In this document: piece by piece, positions 22,182 to 33,596 of the stretch
How positions within the stretch are numbered: position 1 is the first letter of the stretch
Layout of the letters: every line of letters begins with the position of its first letter
Origin: Isoetes taiwanensis
Taxonomy: Eukaryota; Streptophyta; Lycopodiopsida; Isoetales; Isoetaceae
NCBI GenBank assembly: GCA_021234155.1
Contig: JAJEKV010000294.1
Coordinates: 64,001 to 128,000 of the forward strand
Length of the DNA: 64,000 bases
Direction of reading: 5' to 3'
Made by a program: the position numbers and the translations under genes
The notes under the pieces: model-generated
Told to the model about the DNA's origin: nothing
The model's input: only the letters and a program-made list of their open reading frames with translations
Databases searched by the model: none

Positions 22182-22599
22182 TACGCCATCAGAATGTAAC
22201 ATTGTTATTGTATGTAAAGGGGCAATGAGTAGGATGAGACCCTAGCCTCCTAATTTGCAACAGCCCCAAACCCATTACATGTCATCCATAAAACACATTT
22301 AGTGCCATTACGCCATACACCATTTTAAGCACATTTTGGAGAAATGTCATTGATATATTATGTTTCCCATTTGTAACTTTGACAAATTTCAGCCAATGAT
22401 AAGTGTCTTGGCGATGTGTGTTATTGCGTGTTATGTAACGTCCAAACTCATCTGGTCAAAGAAAATGAAATGAGATTAAGTCCTCGAAGTGTACTATTTT
22501 AAATATACCAATATATCAGAATTTGGCTCAGAATTTGGCTCTTCTTACAATGGCTCTCTTCGTCATATATTTTGTTGTTTTCCATATGGTTTTCATAAG

Positions 22600-23270
22600 T
22601 GTGTTATGGCATGCCCATGGTGTGAGACCATCTGCAAGGCCATCTCCAGTGATGGCGCAATTGCTCTGAACATGCCAATCCTTTTGTGGAATTAAAGGCA
22701 AACCCATTCTATCGATAATCTCTTCAATTTCCATTGTGTTCCTCAAATCACACCTTGGTGGAAGCAAGCCTTGGATTTGAGGCAATCTTATGGAACTCAC
22801 TTTTTACCTCCACCATTCGCTCTCTGTCGCTACTGTCGACAACAAATATCAGCCCCTGCAACCCATTTCCAATGCATCAAATTAAACCTGTTCTAAGATC
22901 TGCTTAAATCTGTCTATTTCTTATCTGGGTGCCTTGGAAATAATGTTGCCAAAAGAATCTGATCTTATCCTGTCCTCCAACATCCCACACCACAAAGCTG
23001 AGGTTTTTATACAGCAGGCTTTCCACGTTGAATGCTATTGTGGGCACTGTCCCCACAGTTTGGCCTAACTTTAGCCTTTGAAGGATGGCTGTCCTAAGAA
23101 TTCAAAAAAAAAAAGAAAAGAAGAAGGAATACTGCTTGGAAGTGATAGAAATTATGTTAAATTGTAAAAATAAGATCAGTACCTGCCGCATCTAATCCCA
23201 GCATCAGGATCTTAAGTTGCCTCTGAGTGCTGAATAATTTGTGTAGCAATTTCCCAACTGTCTGTCCCAT
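22600..23270 (-). pseudogene. ARF-family small GTPase, captured with introns
   Basis: ARF GTPases recruit coat proteins to Golgi membranes after N-myristoylation. Exon 1 (23270-23183) begins MGQTVGKLLHKLFS, keeping Gly2, and ends 'LDAAG' before a GT. Exon 2 (about 23090-22931) carries 'PTIAFNVE' (switch I) and '[11 protein letters not shown]' (WDVGGQ, switch II). Exon 3 has 'GLIFVVDSSDRERMVE' and then 'DLRNTMEIEEIIDRMGL'. Damage: the P-loop GKT lysine is lost at the exon 1/2 join, the second donor reads AT instead of GT, and the stretch with most of the NKxD guanine-binding motif is deleted with a frame change. Intron positions are retained, so capture was at DNA level. The fragment lies inside Helitron H4, same strand. 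Confidence 0.88.
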
Positions 23271-26160
23271 TTCGTGGAAGCTCAAGGCAAGCCAATCCGA
23301 GCTCTGTTATGACGTCTCCTACTCCAACGTGGTGAAGGGTATCAATATTAGCCCAGGCCAAACACAATGCATTTCTTCTCTCTCAAATTCAGATCAGTTT
23401 ATTTTGCAACCTTCTAGTAACAATTTTCTTTCTCAGTGCCACATGGAAGCCCAAGCATATGGTGGCAATCAATAGACAATATTGGGGCAATTTGAATCTG
23501 TCTAGCGCTGCTCCCTAGTGCACTCTTAAAGAACTCAACAATGTCGACATGGCATCTATAATTAGTGTTTTGTATTATTCACATGGAAAATGCCTACATT
23601 ACATCCCGTGCAATGCACTATGAAAAAGAGATTTACTTAGAGAGCAACTCAGCGATACTTTGGAAACTAATACAAAGGAGTCACATTCTATCTAGCACAA
23701 TGCATCATGAAAAAGAGCAATATTTGGTTGATGTAAACAGTGATATATGAGCTTCTGCAATTATGCAAATGTAATAGTCCTAGAATAAACCCCATGGCGG
23801 ATGCATGGACAAAGGAAATAGTGACAATGATAACTTTTGTACAACCCAACAAAAAATTAGATTAGGGCTCCGAATCAACATTTTGGTTTACCTGAATGAC
23901 AACAACCATGATGGGTACCATGTAAATGGAAAAAGCATCTAAGTGTCTTGAGGATAATCAAGTTGGTGCAGGTGTAAAGCAAATACATGAATGGCCATGT
24001 CTTGAAGAGTCAACAGCAAAATCGTTCTACACCCAATATTGAAATAGGGAAGCTCTTGGGTAATTCATCAATTGCTATCCATTATTGCCTAGAAAGAAAC
24101 ACCAACAAAGATGATATCAGCAATTTTTTGTCAACTTGAAACTGCAAGAATGCTATAATAATTTTCAACCATTTCTGCAATGTGGACATCCATGATCCAA
24201 TTATTGCACAAAGTTTGGGAAAGGATTCCAAAGACATGCAAACATCATAAAAATGGTGTAATGCATCTTAGCAACACCTTGCAGGATGAAGATTATACCT
24301 GATCATTAAGAGAAATGTGTAAGAGTCACGTTCGATCCAGAAGAAACCTTTGTCACAAAAAAAAACACTTAGCTTATAAGAACAGAAGTAAACAACTTTA
24401 TCTTTTCATTCAAGCGAAGGAATACCTGGATCGTTATGACTTTATCTTTTCATTCAAGCAAAGGAATACCTGGATCGTTATGATATCATTAAGAGATAGA
24501 ACATTATTCAAGCCTTTGAGTAATGCCCCAGCCTGGCATCTTTATTGCAGGTTCTGGCTTGGGCAGAGAAACCTGTTATTAAGCAGTAGACAGATTGGCC
24601 TGGAAATGTTTCAACAACAAAAATGATAAGATTGAAACATTTGTAAAATTATTTCTCTGGACTTGTACATTTATATTTGAATAAATAGATTGAATTCCAC
24701 ACCGTCTGCCTTATCTGCCCCGCAAATGGGTTAGTAAACCTGATGCCAACATGTCCCTAATACCTTCTCCAAAATTACTTTCAGTGCCACATGCCATAGT
24801 ATCACCACCAGTCTCTTCTAGAACCCTTTGCTCAATGCTATACAATAGTCAATCTTGAGCATAATAGGGCAATCAACGTTGTAGAACAATCCATCTTTCA
24901 GACATAAATGCCTATAGAATCCATTGAAAGTAGTCATCACTGAATCCATTTCACTAATCAGAAATGCCATCCTATTGTTTAAATTACTCAAAATGTTAGA
25001 CTACAATAAAGATCATCCTGAGAAGATTAGAATCAAGTGCAGACTCCCAAAATCTTGTCAACATATGTTTAGATAAGCCATCGGTCAATATCTTCAACTT
25101 CTTGCTATGAGCTACAGAACTCATACATAGTGCATAGAGTATGTATATTACACAGGAATAATTTTGATCGCATTTTCTTGGATAAATTCCCTTGGCATCT
25201 ATTGAAAGTTTTTCACTCATGCTCTGCTCCAAATTATCCATCGTTCAGATGACTGCACAAAAATAGTAAGAAATCTAGCAATAGTTGAAGCTCAAAAATA
25301 GATTTTTCTTCCTTTAAGGGTTTAAGGTGCAGTGAACTGAGATTGAATAGCAGAGACAACATAATGTAGAGAATGTTATGTCCGTAGGAAAATTTGGTCC
25401 TTAAACATCTAGCATCCTATTGTGAAGTAGAATGCAACCTTATCTGCAAGAATCCATCAATATCACTGTTTCAAATCTTATCAGTGCCATTTTAGGCTTT
25501 TTTAAAGCAATGAAGCCAAAATAGAGTATGAACAATAGGATTCTTTGCACAATTGATCTAATTGCAAGCCGAATTTTGGAAGAGACAAATATTGAGGCTT
25601 ACCTTATAGCCTTTTGATGCTTAGTTGCTCTGGTGAAGGCTACATCCTGCAACAAAGATGACCATACTAAATAAAGAAGGAAATGTAGATATCGGCGATG
25701 ACATCTACAATGATATTGAAAAGCAACCCAACAGCCCTCCTTGTCAAAATATTACCTGGCTAGCGATGAGACCTGGGGCGGGAATAACCCTAGTTTAACT
25801 GGAAGAAAATCCACAAAACTCCACATAAGAATCCCACTAGAGAAGTAGCTCGTGTCTTTGCCATGGAAAAACCGTCCTGGGGTAAATGGCCATGGATTTC
25901 GAATCTAGCCATTTCTTCTACTCCAAAATATAGGCAACGGAGCCTCCTATGCTTGTTGAACTATGCCTTCTCAAGAGTTTTGCATGCATAGCATGCAACC
26001 CAGCCATCAGGGAAAGACCTAAGGATTTGCATGCAACCAAGGAGCACCTAGATTTTGCAGCTCACAGATCGGATTGGTATAGTAGGATTGCTTACCTAAA
26101 ACGGGACCGGAACGTGGCTCTCATGCCGTGCCCATCCGACCAAAAATTGGGGACGGATGG
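23271..26160. other. H4 interior upstream of the ARF fragment
   Basis: No further coding region recognised. Given the retained introns, part may be the captured promoter and 5' untranslated DNA of the ARF gene. A 36-bp near-tandem repeat lies at about 24391-24480 (TTTATCTTTTCATTCAAGC), and a short palindrome TGCATGCATAGCATGCA at about 25980. Confidence 0.4.
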
Positions 26161-26324
26161 CTTTCATAGTTCAATTTCGAAATCATAAAAAGCCACAGCC
26201 TGATTTTTGGAATGCTGAAAAAATTTTCCGTCCGGCAAAAACCCCACAACCTTAGAAAACTAACCTTAAAAAAAAATCTAAAAAGTTTTCCACTTGACGG
26301 AAAAACCGAATTTAAACAATAGGA

Positions 26325-27795
26325 TATAATTATTCTATGTGTCCATGGAAACGATGTACCCATGGATTGTTTACATATTCAAATCAATCTAGGCCGTCTA
26401 TTTGGGGGCCAATGAGGTGGCACAGCTATAGCCTGAGGATCTACATGGGGTCATGCATGGGGCATGCACCATGCCTCTAGACCGTCGGATCAAGGGGGGA
26501 AGGCAAAATCATAGCCCTTGATTTTTTTTTAGGGAAGGTGCAAGGAAGGTCCCTAAAGGTGCTTTTTGGTGTGGCCAATCTCGGCCCTTGGATCAAAAGG
26601 AGGAGGAGAAATCCTGGCCATTAAATTTTTTATTAAGTTGCAATTTATTTATTAAAGGATTTGAGGTGGCATTCTCATTTAATAAAAAAGTAATGAGGTG
26701 GCACCAACATTTATGGAAGGAATTTCAAAGAAGCTTCTTTTTTGTAATTATCTTCAAAGACCCGTAACTTGCAGCAAAGGGGTCGAATGAAGGTGGGGCC
26801 TATGCCATTGGATTTCTCTCGTCGAGAACTTTTCAATGAATAGTACTTTGATATCGTTTCGTTGTAGTTGAAGTGAATATGACCTAATACTAAGAATCTT
26901 CTTAGAATCTTGGAATTTTATGGAATTTATGGGAATTTAAGAGAATCTAAGGAATCTTCATAGGATCTTAAAGAATGTAAAGGAATCTCACTAGAATCTT
27001 AAGGAATCTATGGGAATCACAAGATAATCTTTAAGAATCTAAGCGAATCTTTATAAAACCTTTGAGAATCTAGGGGAATCTTGATAAACCTTGAAGAATC
27101 TAGGGAAATCATAGAATGTAAGGGGATCTGGGAGAATCTACATAGAAACTTGAGGAATCTAGAGGAATCTCAACAAAATTAGGGAATCTATGGGAATCTT
27201 AAGAGAATCTTAGGAAATCTAGCAGAATCTAGCGCATCTTCGTAAAGTCTTTGAGAATCTACGTGATCTTTAATGAAATCTTGGAGAATCTAGGGGAATG
27301 TACTTAGATCTAATGGAATCTATGGGAATATACATAATATCTAAAGGAATCTAGGGGAATCTACATAAAATCTCTATATAATCTTAGAGAATCTAGAGGA
27401 ATCTTTGTAGAATATTAAGAATCTAGAGGAATCTTTGTAGAATATTAAGAATCTAGAAGAATCTTTGTGGAATCTTGGGGAATCTTTCACAATGGATGTG
27501 TTTTGCAGGGGAATCTTCATAGAATCTATGGAAATTTACGAGAATCTACATAGAATCTTGGAGAATCTAGAGGAAATTTGGGTTAATATTTGAGAATCTA
27601 GGGGAAACTCAAGAGAATCTTAAAGAATCTATGAGAATCTCAAGAGAATGTAGAGGAATCTAAGGGAATCTTCGTGAAATCTTTGAGAGCCTAGGGAAAT
27701 TTTTTCTAAGCCTTGAAGAATCTAAGAGAATCTTTATAGAATCTTCACTGGATGGCCCAAAATTTGTACACTCCCTCATAGTACAACCACTTGTA
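26325..27795. repeat. Repeat R-B (GAATCT array, second copy)
   Basis: Second member of the R family: start near ATAATTATTCTATGTGTCC, ACCCATGG, GAGGTGGCA and a GTCATGCATGG block, then about 0.85 kb of degenerate GAATCT words from 26890, then a tail with AATTTGTACACTCCCTCATAG. It is diverged from R-A by many substitutions. No coding function is visible. I could not identify terminal inverted repeats or a target duplication, so the class of element is unknown. Confidence 0.75.
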
Positions 27796-29015
27796 TATTT
27801 ATATGCTGAATTCAGTATGAATAAGTTAATGCTTTAAAGTAGCTAGATACGCTAATTCAAACAGATTGATGAACCCACAGGTAAAAAAACAACCCGGACT
27901 TCCAATCAGTAATCAGTGTAAGAAGCCTGACTGTTAAACCTTCGAAACACTGCAAGATTCTTAAGGCAAGCAGGAGTTGCCTGTTGGGTTTATTCGAACT
28001 TATCTTGCCCAAGAGGTGTGCCTTGGTTTAATAGAAACACAGTTTAAGCTATTCATGAGCAATTTGTGGTATTTGTGAGAATAATTGGGTATTTGCAATT
28101 TCTTGACACATACATTAGCTGCTGCCGTTAATTGATTGAAGACGCAACTAATTTCGTGAAGCAAAAACAAAAAGAACCAGGTATATTCTTGGCCCTTACA
28201 ATAATAGTTTGGGAGGCAATTCTGCCTGTAGACTGCTGCCTAGAACGTTTTTCCAGTTAACACAACCAAAACCATGGAATTGACCCTCTTGTTCTTCAAA
28301 TCTGGCTTCTTTGCCTGGAAATCCAGTTGTGTTTGCCTTTGAAACAGGCAAATCCAACCATGTTTTTCTTCAAACAGAATTCGAGACCCCATTTTGCCTA
28401 TGGGTTAAAGATCTGCAGGAAAAGGCTCTCGTAAAAGTTGAAACATGGGATTAGTCATAAGATTGACAAAATAATCACCTCATTTCAAGCATTGTGGCAC
28501 AACAAGAGTTGGATTCGCTATTATGACACCATTATTTCGGACACAAAAAGATAAGGTTTTCATTGTCTAGGTCCAAAGAAGTAAGATTTCTACAGAATTG
28601 TTTATCCCGTGCCATTCCTTTTTGTCAAAAACTTAAAATATGGAATATCCCGAGTTAATATATTTGGATGCAATAAGGTTACAGCGAGAAAAATAAGCTT
28701 ATAATGAGAAAAGTATTAAAGAAAGGAATGCGTGCTCACATAGTCCCATCTGCCTATGCACACATTAATAACTATATTAATTCAATTATTATCATGCTCT
28801 CCTCAAATTTACACCTCTCCTATAAGCTATGTTATTTACACCTTGTTTCTTGCAATAATGGACCCATATGAGAGTGCAGAATGTTACTGCCTGCAATGTA
28901 GCATAACAGACATAAATAGTCGGTTCTGGAAAAAATACATCTTACTCAGTTTGTTTGATGGCAGCATCTCATTTGAAAGTGCTCAAAGGCAAATAATACT
29001 TTCTTTGAAAGAATG
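27796..29015. other. No recognisable gene
   Basis: The segment 28041-28190 is similar to 9121-9260. Otherwise I see no coding, RNA or transposon feature before the PPR pseudogene. Confidence 0.45.
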
Positions 29016-29019
29016 AGGT

Positions 29020-29970
29020 TTCCAACTAATTTGCAATTTGCATGCATATACTTGACCCACGTTAAATTCCTCATATCAATGCATGCATTTACTATGTTTA
29101 TGTATGTAATCTTATTCGGAATCAAACCATCCTACTGCATCTTCCCAAACAGATAAATGGCTTCTTTGGCGAATCCAAACTGTACACAGCCTGATATTAA
29201 GGCATCCTCTCAAATGCTTCAAAGAGCCTCTGAACACTTCCACACTTTGAATACATAGTGAGACACGTCATTTAAGTCCAGCCCACTTCTTATGAGATGG
29301 GCATGGATGTGCTTGGCCCAATTTAATGCCCCTTTGCGCAAGCAATTGCAACATTCACAAAGGTGATTTTGTTCGGCTGCAATCCATGAAGCTGTATTAC
29401 TCCAAAGAGCTTTATAGCCTCATTGCTGTCTCGATACTCAGAGTACCCCAAAATCATTGTTGTCTAAGTAATCACATCAGCCAACAGCATCCTATCAAAA
29501 ACCTGGCAAGCATCCACCTTGCATTCACACATTATATACATGTTAATGAGGGCATTTCCAATATGGACATCTGACTCAAGACCAGCTTTTATCACATGGT
29601 CGTGGATTTGCTTGCCCCATGAGAGAGCACCTGCACCAGCACATGCACAAAGAATGCTGGCATAAGTGACTCTGTCAGGAAGCAAACCACTACATTGCAT
29701 TTGGTTAAAGAGTCTTTTCACTTCAGTAACATCATCTTCTGCATATGCTGAAATTATAGTTGTGCATGTGAAAATATCTCTCTCAATTCGTTGAACACCC
29801 GATGCGCCTCCATGAGAGATCCACATTTGGCATACATGTTAATTATGGCATTGGATAAACGCATATTTGTTTGGCATCCGCTTTTAATAATGTGACAATG
29901 GAGTTGCTTCCATCTACTAAGACTTGCTTTAACAAATAAAAGCAGGTATTGAAGTAAAACTGAGGATTCT
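29020..29970 (-). pseudogene. PLS-type PPR protein fragment
   Basis: Reading the minus strand, successive PPR repeats are visible in changing frames: 'HIIKSGCQTNMRLSNAIINM' and 'YAKCGSLMEAHRVF' (29890-29800), 'AEDDVTEVKRLFNQMQCSG' then 'LLPDRVTYASILCACAGAGA' (29740-29630), 'HDHVIKAGLESDVHIGNALI' (29610-29550), 'LQPNKITFVNVAIACA', 'AKHIHAHLIRSGLDLN', and finally 'NKITYINIVNACIDM' near 29100. These are about four P-L-S triplets of an organelle-targeted RNA-binding protein. Several stops and frame changes make it non-functional. No E or DYW domain follows. Confidence 0.85.
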
Positions 29971-30019
29971 GATTGCCAATAGCATCCAGCAACAGGAATT
30001 CTTCCTTTATTTTTCTTCT

Positions 30020-30315
30020 TTCACGTAATAGGTTTACATGCTCCCTTACATTAGCATCACATCTTTCACGTAATAGGTTTACATGCTCCCTTATATTAGC
30101 ATCCTTGTGAATGATAAATCTAAGCAAACAGTTATTACCCCAATTGCAGTCTGAATGGAACTATCAACATGTATCTCGGACTGAGAAATGGTAACAGAAA
30201 TATATTAGCATCCTTGTGAATGCTAAATCTAAGCAAACTGTTGTTACGCCCAATTGCAGTGTGAATGGAACTATCAACATGTATCTCGGACTGAGAAATG
30301 GTAACAGAAATATGG
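30020..30315. repeat. Two overlapping short tandem duplications
   Basis: A 45-48 bp unit (TTTCACGTAATAGGTTTACA) is repeated at about 30024-30110, and a unit of about 115 bp (AGCATCCTTGTGAATG to GGTAACAGAAATAT) is repeated at about 30090-30310 with few differences. Confidence 0.85.
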
Positions 30316-30884
30316 CAACATGAGGCTCTAATGGAAGTCACAAATACCATGGTTCGAACCGGAGATATTGGATGATGTTACGCGCAATATTTTATTGAGG
30401 GTTTGAATTATCAGTAGCCTAGAGAAGGGACTCATTACAACGAAAAACAATTTGCATAAGCTTACAAAATGACTTTATAATGTCGCCATTTACATCCTGC
30501 TGCAATCTGCAGCAATTCAACTATGAAAGATGAGAAAGTAAAATCCACATAATGACATGGCAAACAGAGTACCTATTTGTGATGAGGAAAATGCACAGAT
30601 TTATAGAGAAGTATGTGGTAAAAGCACATGTACACAGCAAAAATGACAGATTAGCGAATTCTTTTGTTTTCAAGTGGCTCTGCCTCAGAACCAAATGCCT
30701 CAACACAAACGACAACAAACAAAGCCCTAAATCCACATGCTAAGCTCTCTTCAAGATATTCTAAGGATGACCTGAAGTAGATGTAGATTAACGAATTCAT
30801 TTAGAAAATAGAAAGAAACTGAAACAATAAAATTTACCTGCCATATATGCTGCCATCACTTGTAGATGAGCAGAAGGGCTTGAT

Positions 30885-31512
30885 CTTAGCTAATATCTGC
30901 TCCAATCACGTAAAATAATCCTGGACCTGAAAGAAATAGGGCAGTAAACTCCGTTACCTGAAACCTAGATATGCAACCCCTTTGCACTATTATGTATTGC
31001 AATTGTGATCACCCCGCTCCAACATCCTAGGAAACTAAAGAAAAGAGCAAGTTGCTTGTGCATGCAACTGAAAAGAAATAAGCTGTACAACTCACCCTAA
31101 CCTCTGGAAAAAGTACTGATGCTAATAATGCTAATGTGATGACATTCACCTGCAATAGCAATTCGTTAAGATCTTGGTGGGTTAAATGGTCATTTTCTCC
31201 ATAAACAAACTCATCCACACGTGGCTCCAAAACATAGAAAGAAATTGCAAATACAGAGTCTTCTATGATATTAGATGTGGCAGCTCGTAGTACATATCAT
31301 GCTTGAAATAGAAGCCAGTATCAACAAATGTGATGCCCTTTAGTTTGCAGTATGTGCGACAGTCCATTGGTAAACATGCTATTTAATGATATGTTCTGCA
31401 AATAAGCAATAGACATTATTGAGATGAAAGAGAATAGCATAAATTTCATACCTAAGAACCATTGGCTGGAAAAAATAAACCTCTGACAGGCCTCACATAT
31501 CACAAACCAAAA
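30885..31512. repeat. Direct repeat D (left copy)
   Basis: A 628-bp sequence present again at 38692-39319 (D') in the same orientation, exactly flanking segment S copy 1. On the minus strand it holds an exon-like frame, 'CKLKGITFVDTGFYFKHDMY' continuing to 'HLTHQDLNELLLQ' and a GTGAATG donor; I do not recognise the product. Most differences from D' fall at CAG or CTG triplets. D meets S with a four-base AAAA overlap. Confidence 0.9.
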
Positions 31513-31545
31513 ATAAAGAAGAACTGAAGTAAGTTGCAGGCATAC

Positions 31546-33596
31546 CTGAGATCTTGATAGCTTTCTGAATTGAACGTTGTAAGAGAGATCAATATCCTCT
31601 GAAATGTTTTTTTCAACTTCGATATCATCTTGGTCGGTCGACTCATCATGTTCATCATCATTTGACTCATCTGAGGATGATGATGAACAACTGAGCACAA
31701 CATGCCTTTTTGTGGTGATATATTGTTTTCCTGAATTTCTGCGTGCTCCTTGTGCAGATGTTTCAGCATTACTGGAAGAACTATGGGATTGACGACGTTT
31801 CCTTGGTCTGCACATATATTAACAACTTTAGTTAGAATAGTATATAAGTACGCAATCAAATCCTAGGTTAATATAACAAGGGAAAGAAAGCAATAAACGA
31901 ATTTGGCATTCCTGTTTGCTGCAGACTTTCATATCAGACTTTATACAAGAATGAGAAGCTTATTCAAAGCCTGCAAATCATTGAACAGCTATCAAATTGG
32001 CAAATGAACAGCTATCACATTGGTAAGGTGTGCAATAATGGCCTTCATAGCTTAGTTCCAAAAGGTAATGTATGCCAGACCTCCGTCTAATGAGATGAGG
32101 TCTGCATTTTTTTATCTTCATAGCCTGCATGCTTGCAGACTTTGTCTCTCTCTTGATGCTATAAAATGCAAAAGCAGTAGAATGTGAAAGATCAAGTTAG
32201 GTTGGTTACGACGTTTAAGATGGAAATGACATACCATGACCATTCATAACCATCTTCAGAATTCAGAGCTTTGAGATACAGTTGACAATCAACAATCTCA
32301 TTACTAACTGCACACCAAGTTATACTTGTAGAAGCATTTGCATGTAAAACAAGAAATGAATCTGCCGTAGCTTGGGAGGCAGTGCTTTGACCATGTGATC
32401 CATTTGGCTCCCGATGCATCTACGGGATATTTACTGATTGCAAACATCTATGGCATTTATAACATAATCAACAGCTCTGATGAGAAATGAGGTGAGAGTA
32501 GATCAGCACAGTAATTAATTGACCATCTGCAATGGGCATGTTATAGATCTTGCCACTGTCCTTTGGCTGTAAGGAGTAATAATGCCATCTGGTAGTGAGT
32601 TTTCAGAATATATGAGTTTGTAAGTCTCAACCAAGGTATATGAGTTTGACAAAAGCGAATACCATGATGCTGAGATCACCTGATAAAAGGTTTTTATGAT
32701 CACCCGGCTCTCTTTGCTGTTCCATATCCTCTCTACTAGTTTGTAAAAGGTAACCACTCTTCACATATGAGACTTCATTGTTGACAACAAAGATGTCAGC
32801 AACAAGACTGAATGCCTATATATGACTCCATCAGATTTTCAGGTCCATTATTACCTTGTCTGGCTCTTTGCTGCTGCATATCATCTCTCCGTTATTCTTA
32901 TCATATATAACCAACACCAACTTCCACAGGTTTGAAGTTAACACAGCTCATAATGTCCAGCAATAGACTAGTGTAATGACTATCTCATGGACCATTACTG
33001 GCTCAAAAAAGGCCCACTGTTCATATATCCCTTTCTTTTGCTACTAACACACACGCACATGATGAGCATATAACCAAACACTACCTCAGGATTTGACACT
33101 CCTTAGATAAAGAATCATATGCATGAAGAATCATGAAGAATAGATACCAATTTACATCTACCATGGATTTTAAGAAGGTTTTGTTTGCCAAAAACAGAGT
33201 TGCCTTTTCGTTTACAAGACCATGACAAAAGATATTTCTAAAACAACATTTTTGATAAGCTAAGAACATTAAAAAAGAAAACAAGAGAACAAGTAGATGC
33301 AATATCCAAAAAGACAGTTTAATAAAATAAATGACAACAGAAAATGATCTAACATTCAGGTGAACTCTCACCTCTCTTTCTGCTTTTGTTTCTTTTCAAT
33401 ATTTCTCTCTTCATTTTTTGATGTCTTTGCATTCGAATCATCCCCTTCTTGAGTTCTTCGTACTCGATCTTCCAACTCCGTCATCAACACACTTAATATA
33501 TCTTGTGGAACATTGGCAAGAAACGTGGACAACCTATATGCATTTGACGCCTCTGTGGCTGGGCCTTTGCCTTTGTCAGGTCCATTTGCAGACACT
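31546..33596 (-). pseudogene. Exons of an unrecognised acidic, serine-rich protein (S copy 1)
   Basis: Two exons have clear splice borders. Exon 33596-33372 reads 'ANGPDKGKGP', 'STFLANVPQDILSVLM' and 'NEERNIEKKQKQKER' between a TGTAG acceptor and a GTGAGA donor. Exon 31807-31546 reads 'RPRKRRQSHSSSSNAETS', 'SCSSSSSDESNDDEHDES' and 'NISEDIDLSYNVQF', ending at a GTATGC donor. Between them are weaker exon candidates such as 'LVLVIYDKNNGEMICSS' (about 32900) and 'DGYEWSWYVISI' (about 32250). A basic patch followed by a Ser/Asp/Glu tract suggests a nuclear protein. I cannot name the family. The second copy lies at 46863-52969, where the same exons carry indels. Confidence 0.4.

Larger units (their letters stand above)
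21575..26324 (-). mobile_element. Helitron H4 (carries ARF pseudogene)
   Basis: Minus-strand 3' end: hairpin GCCCGGC-AAC-GCCGGGC (21586-21602), ACTATAA, CTAG (21575-21578), then T. The proposed 5' end is TCCTATTGTTTAAATTCGG at 26324, preceded by A. Support for the 5' end is indirect: the next base outside begins R-B, the base outside the 3' end finishes R-A, and the first about 150 bases resemble those ending at 40785. The 3' end is secure; the 5' end is likely. It holds an intron-containing ARF fragment in the element's orientation. Confidence 0.7.
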
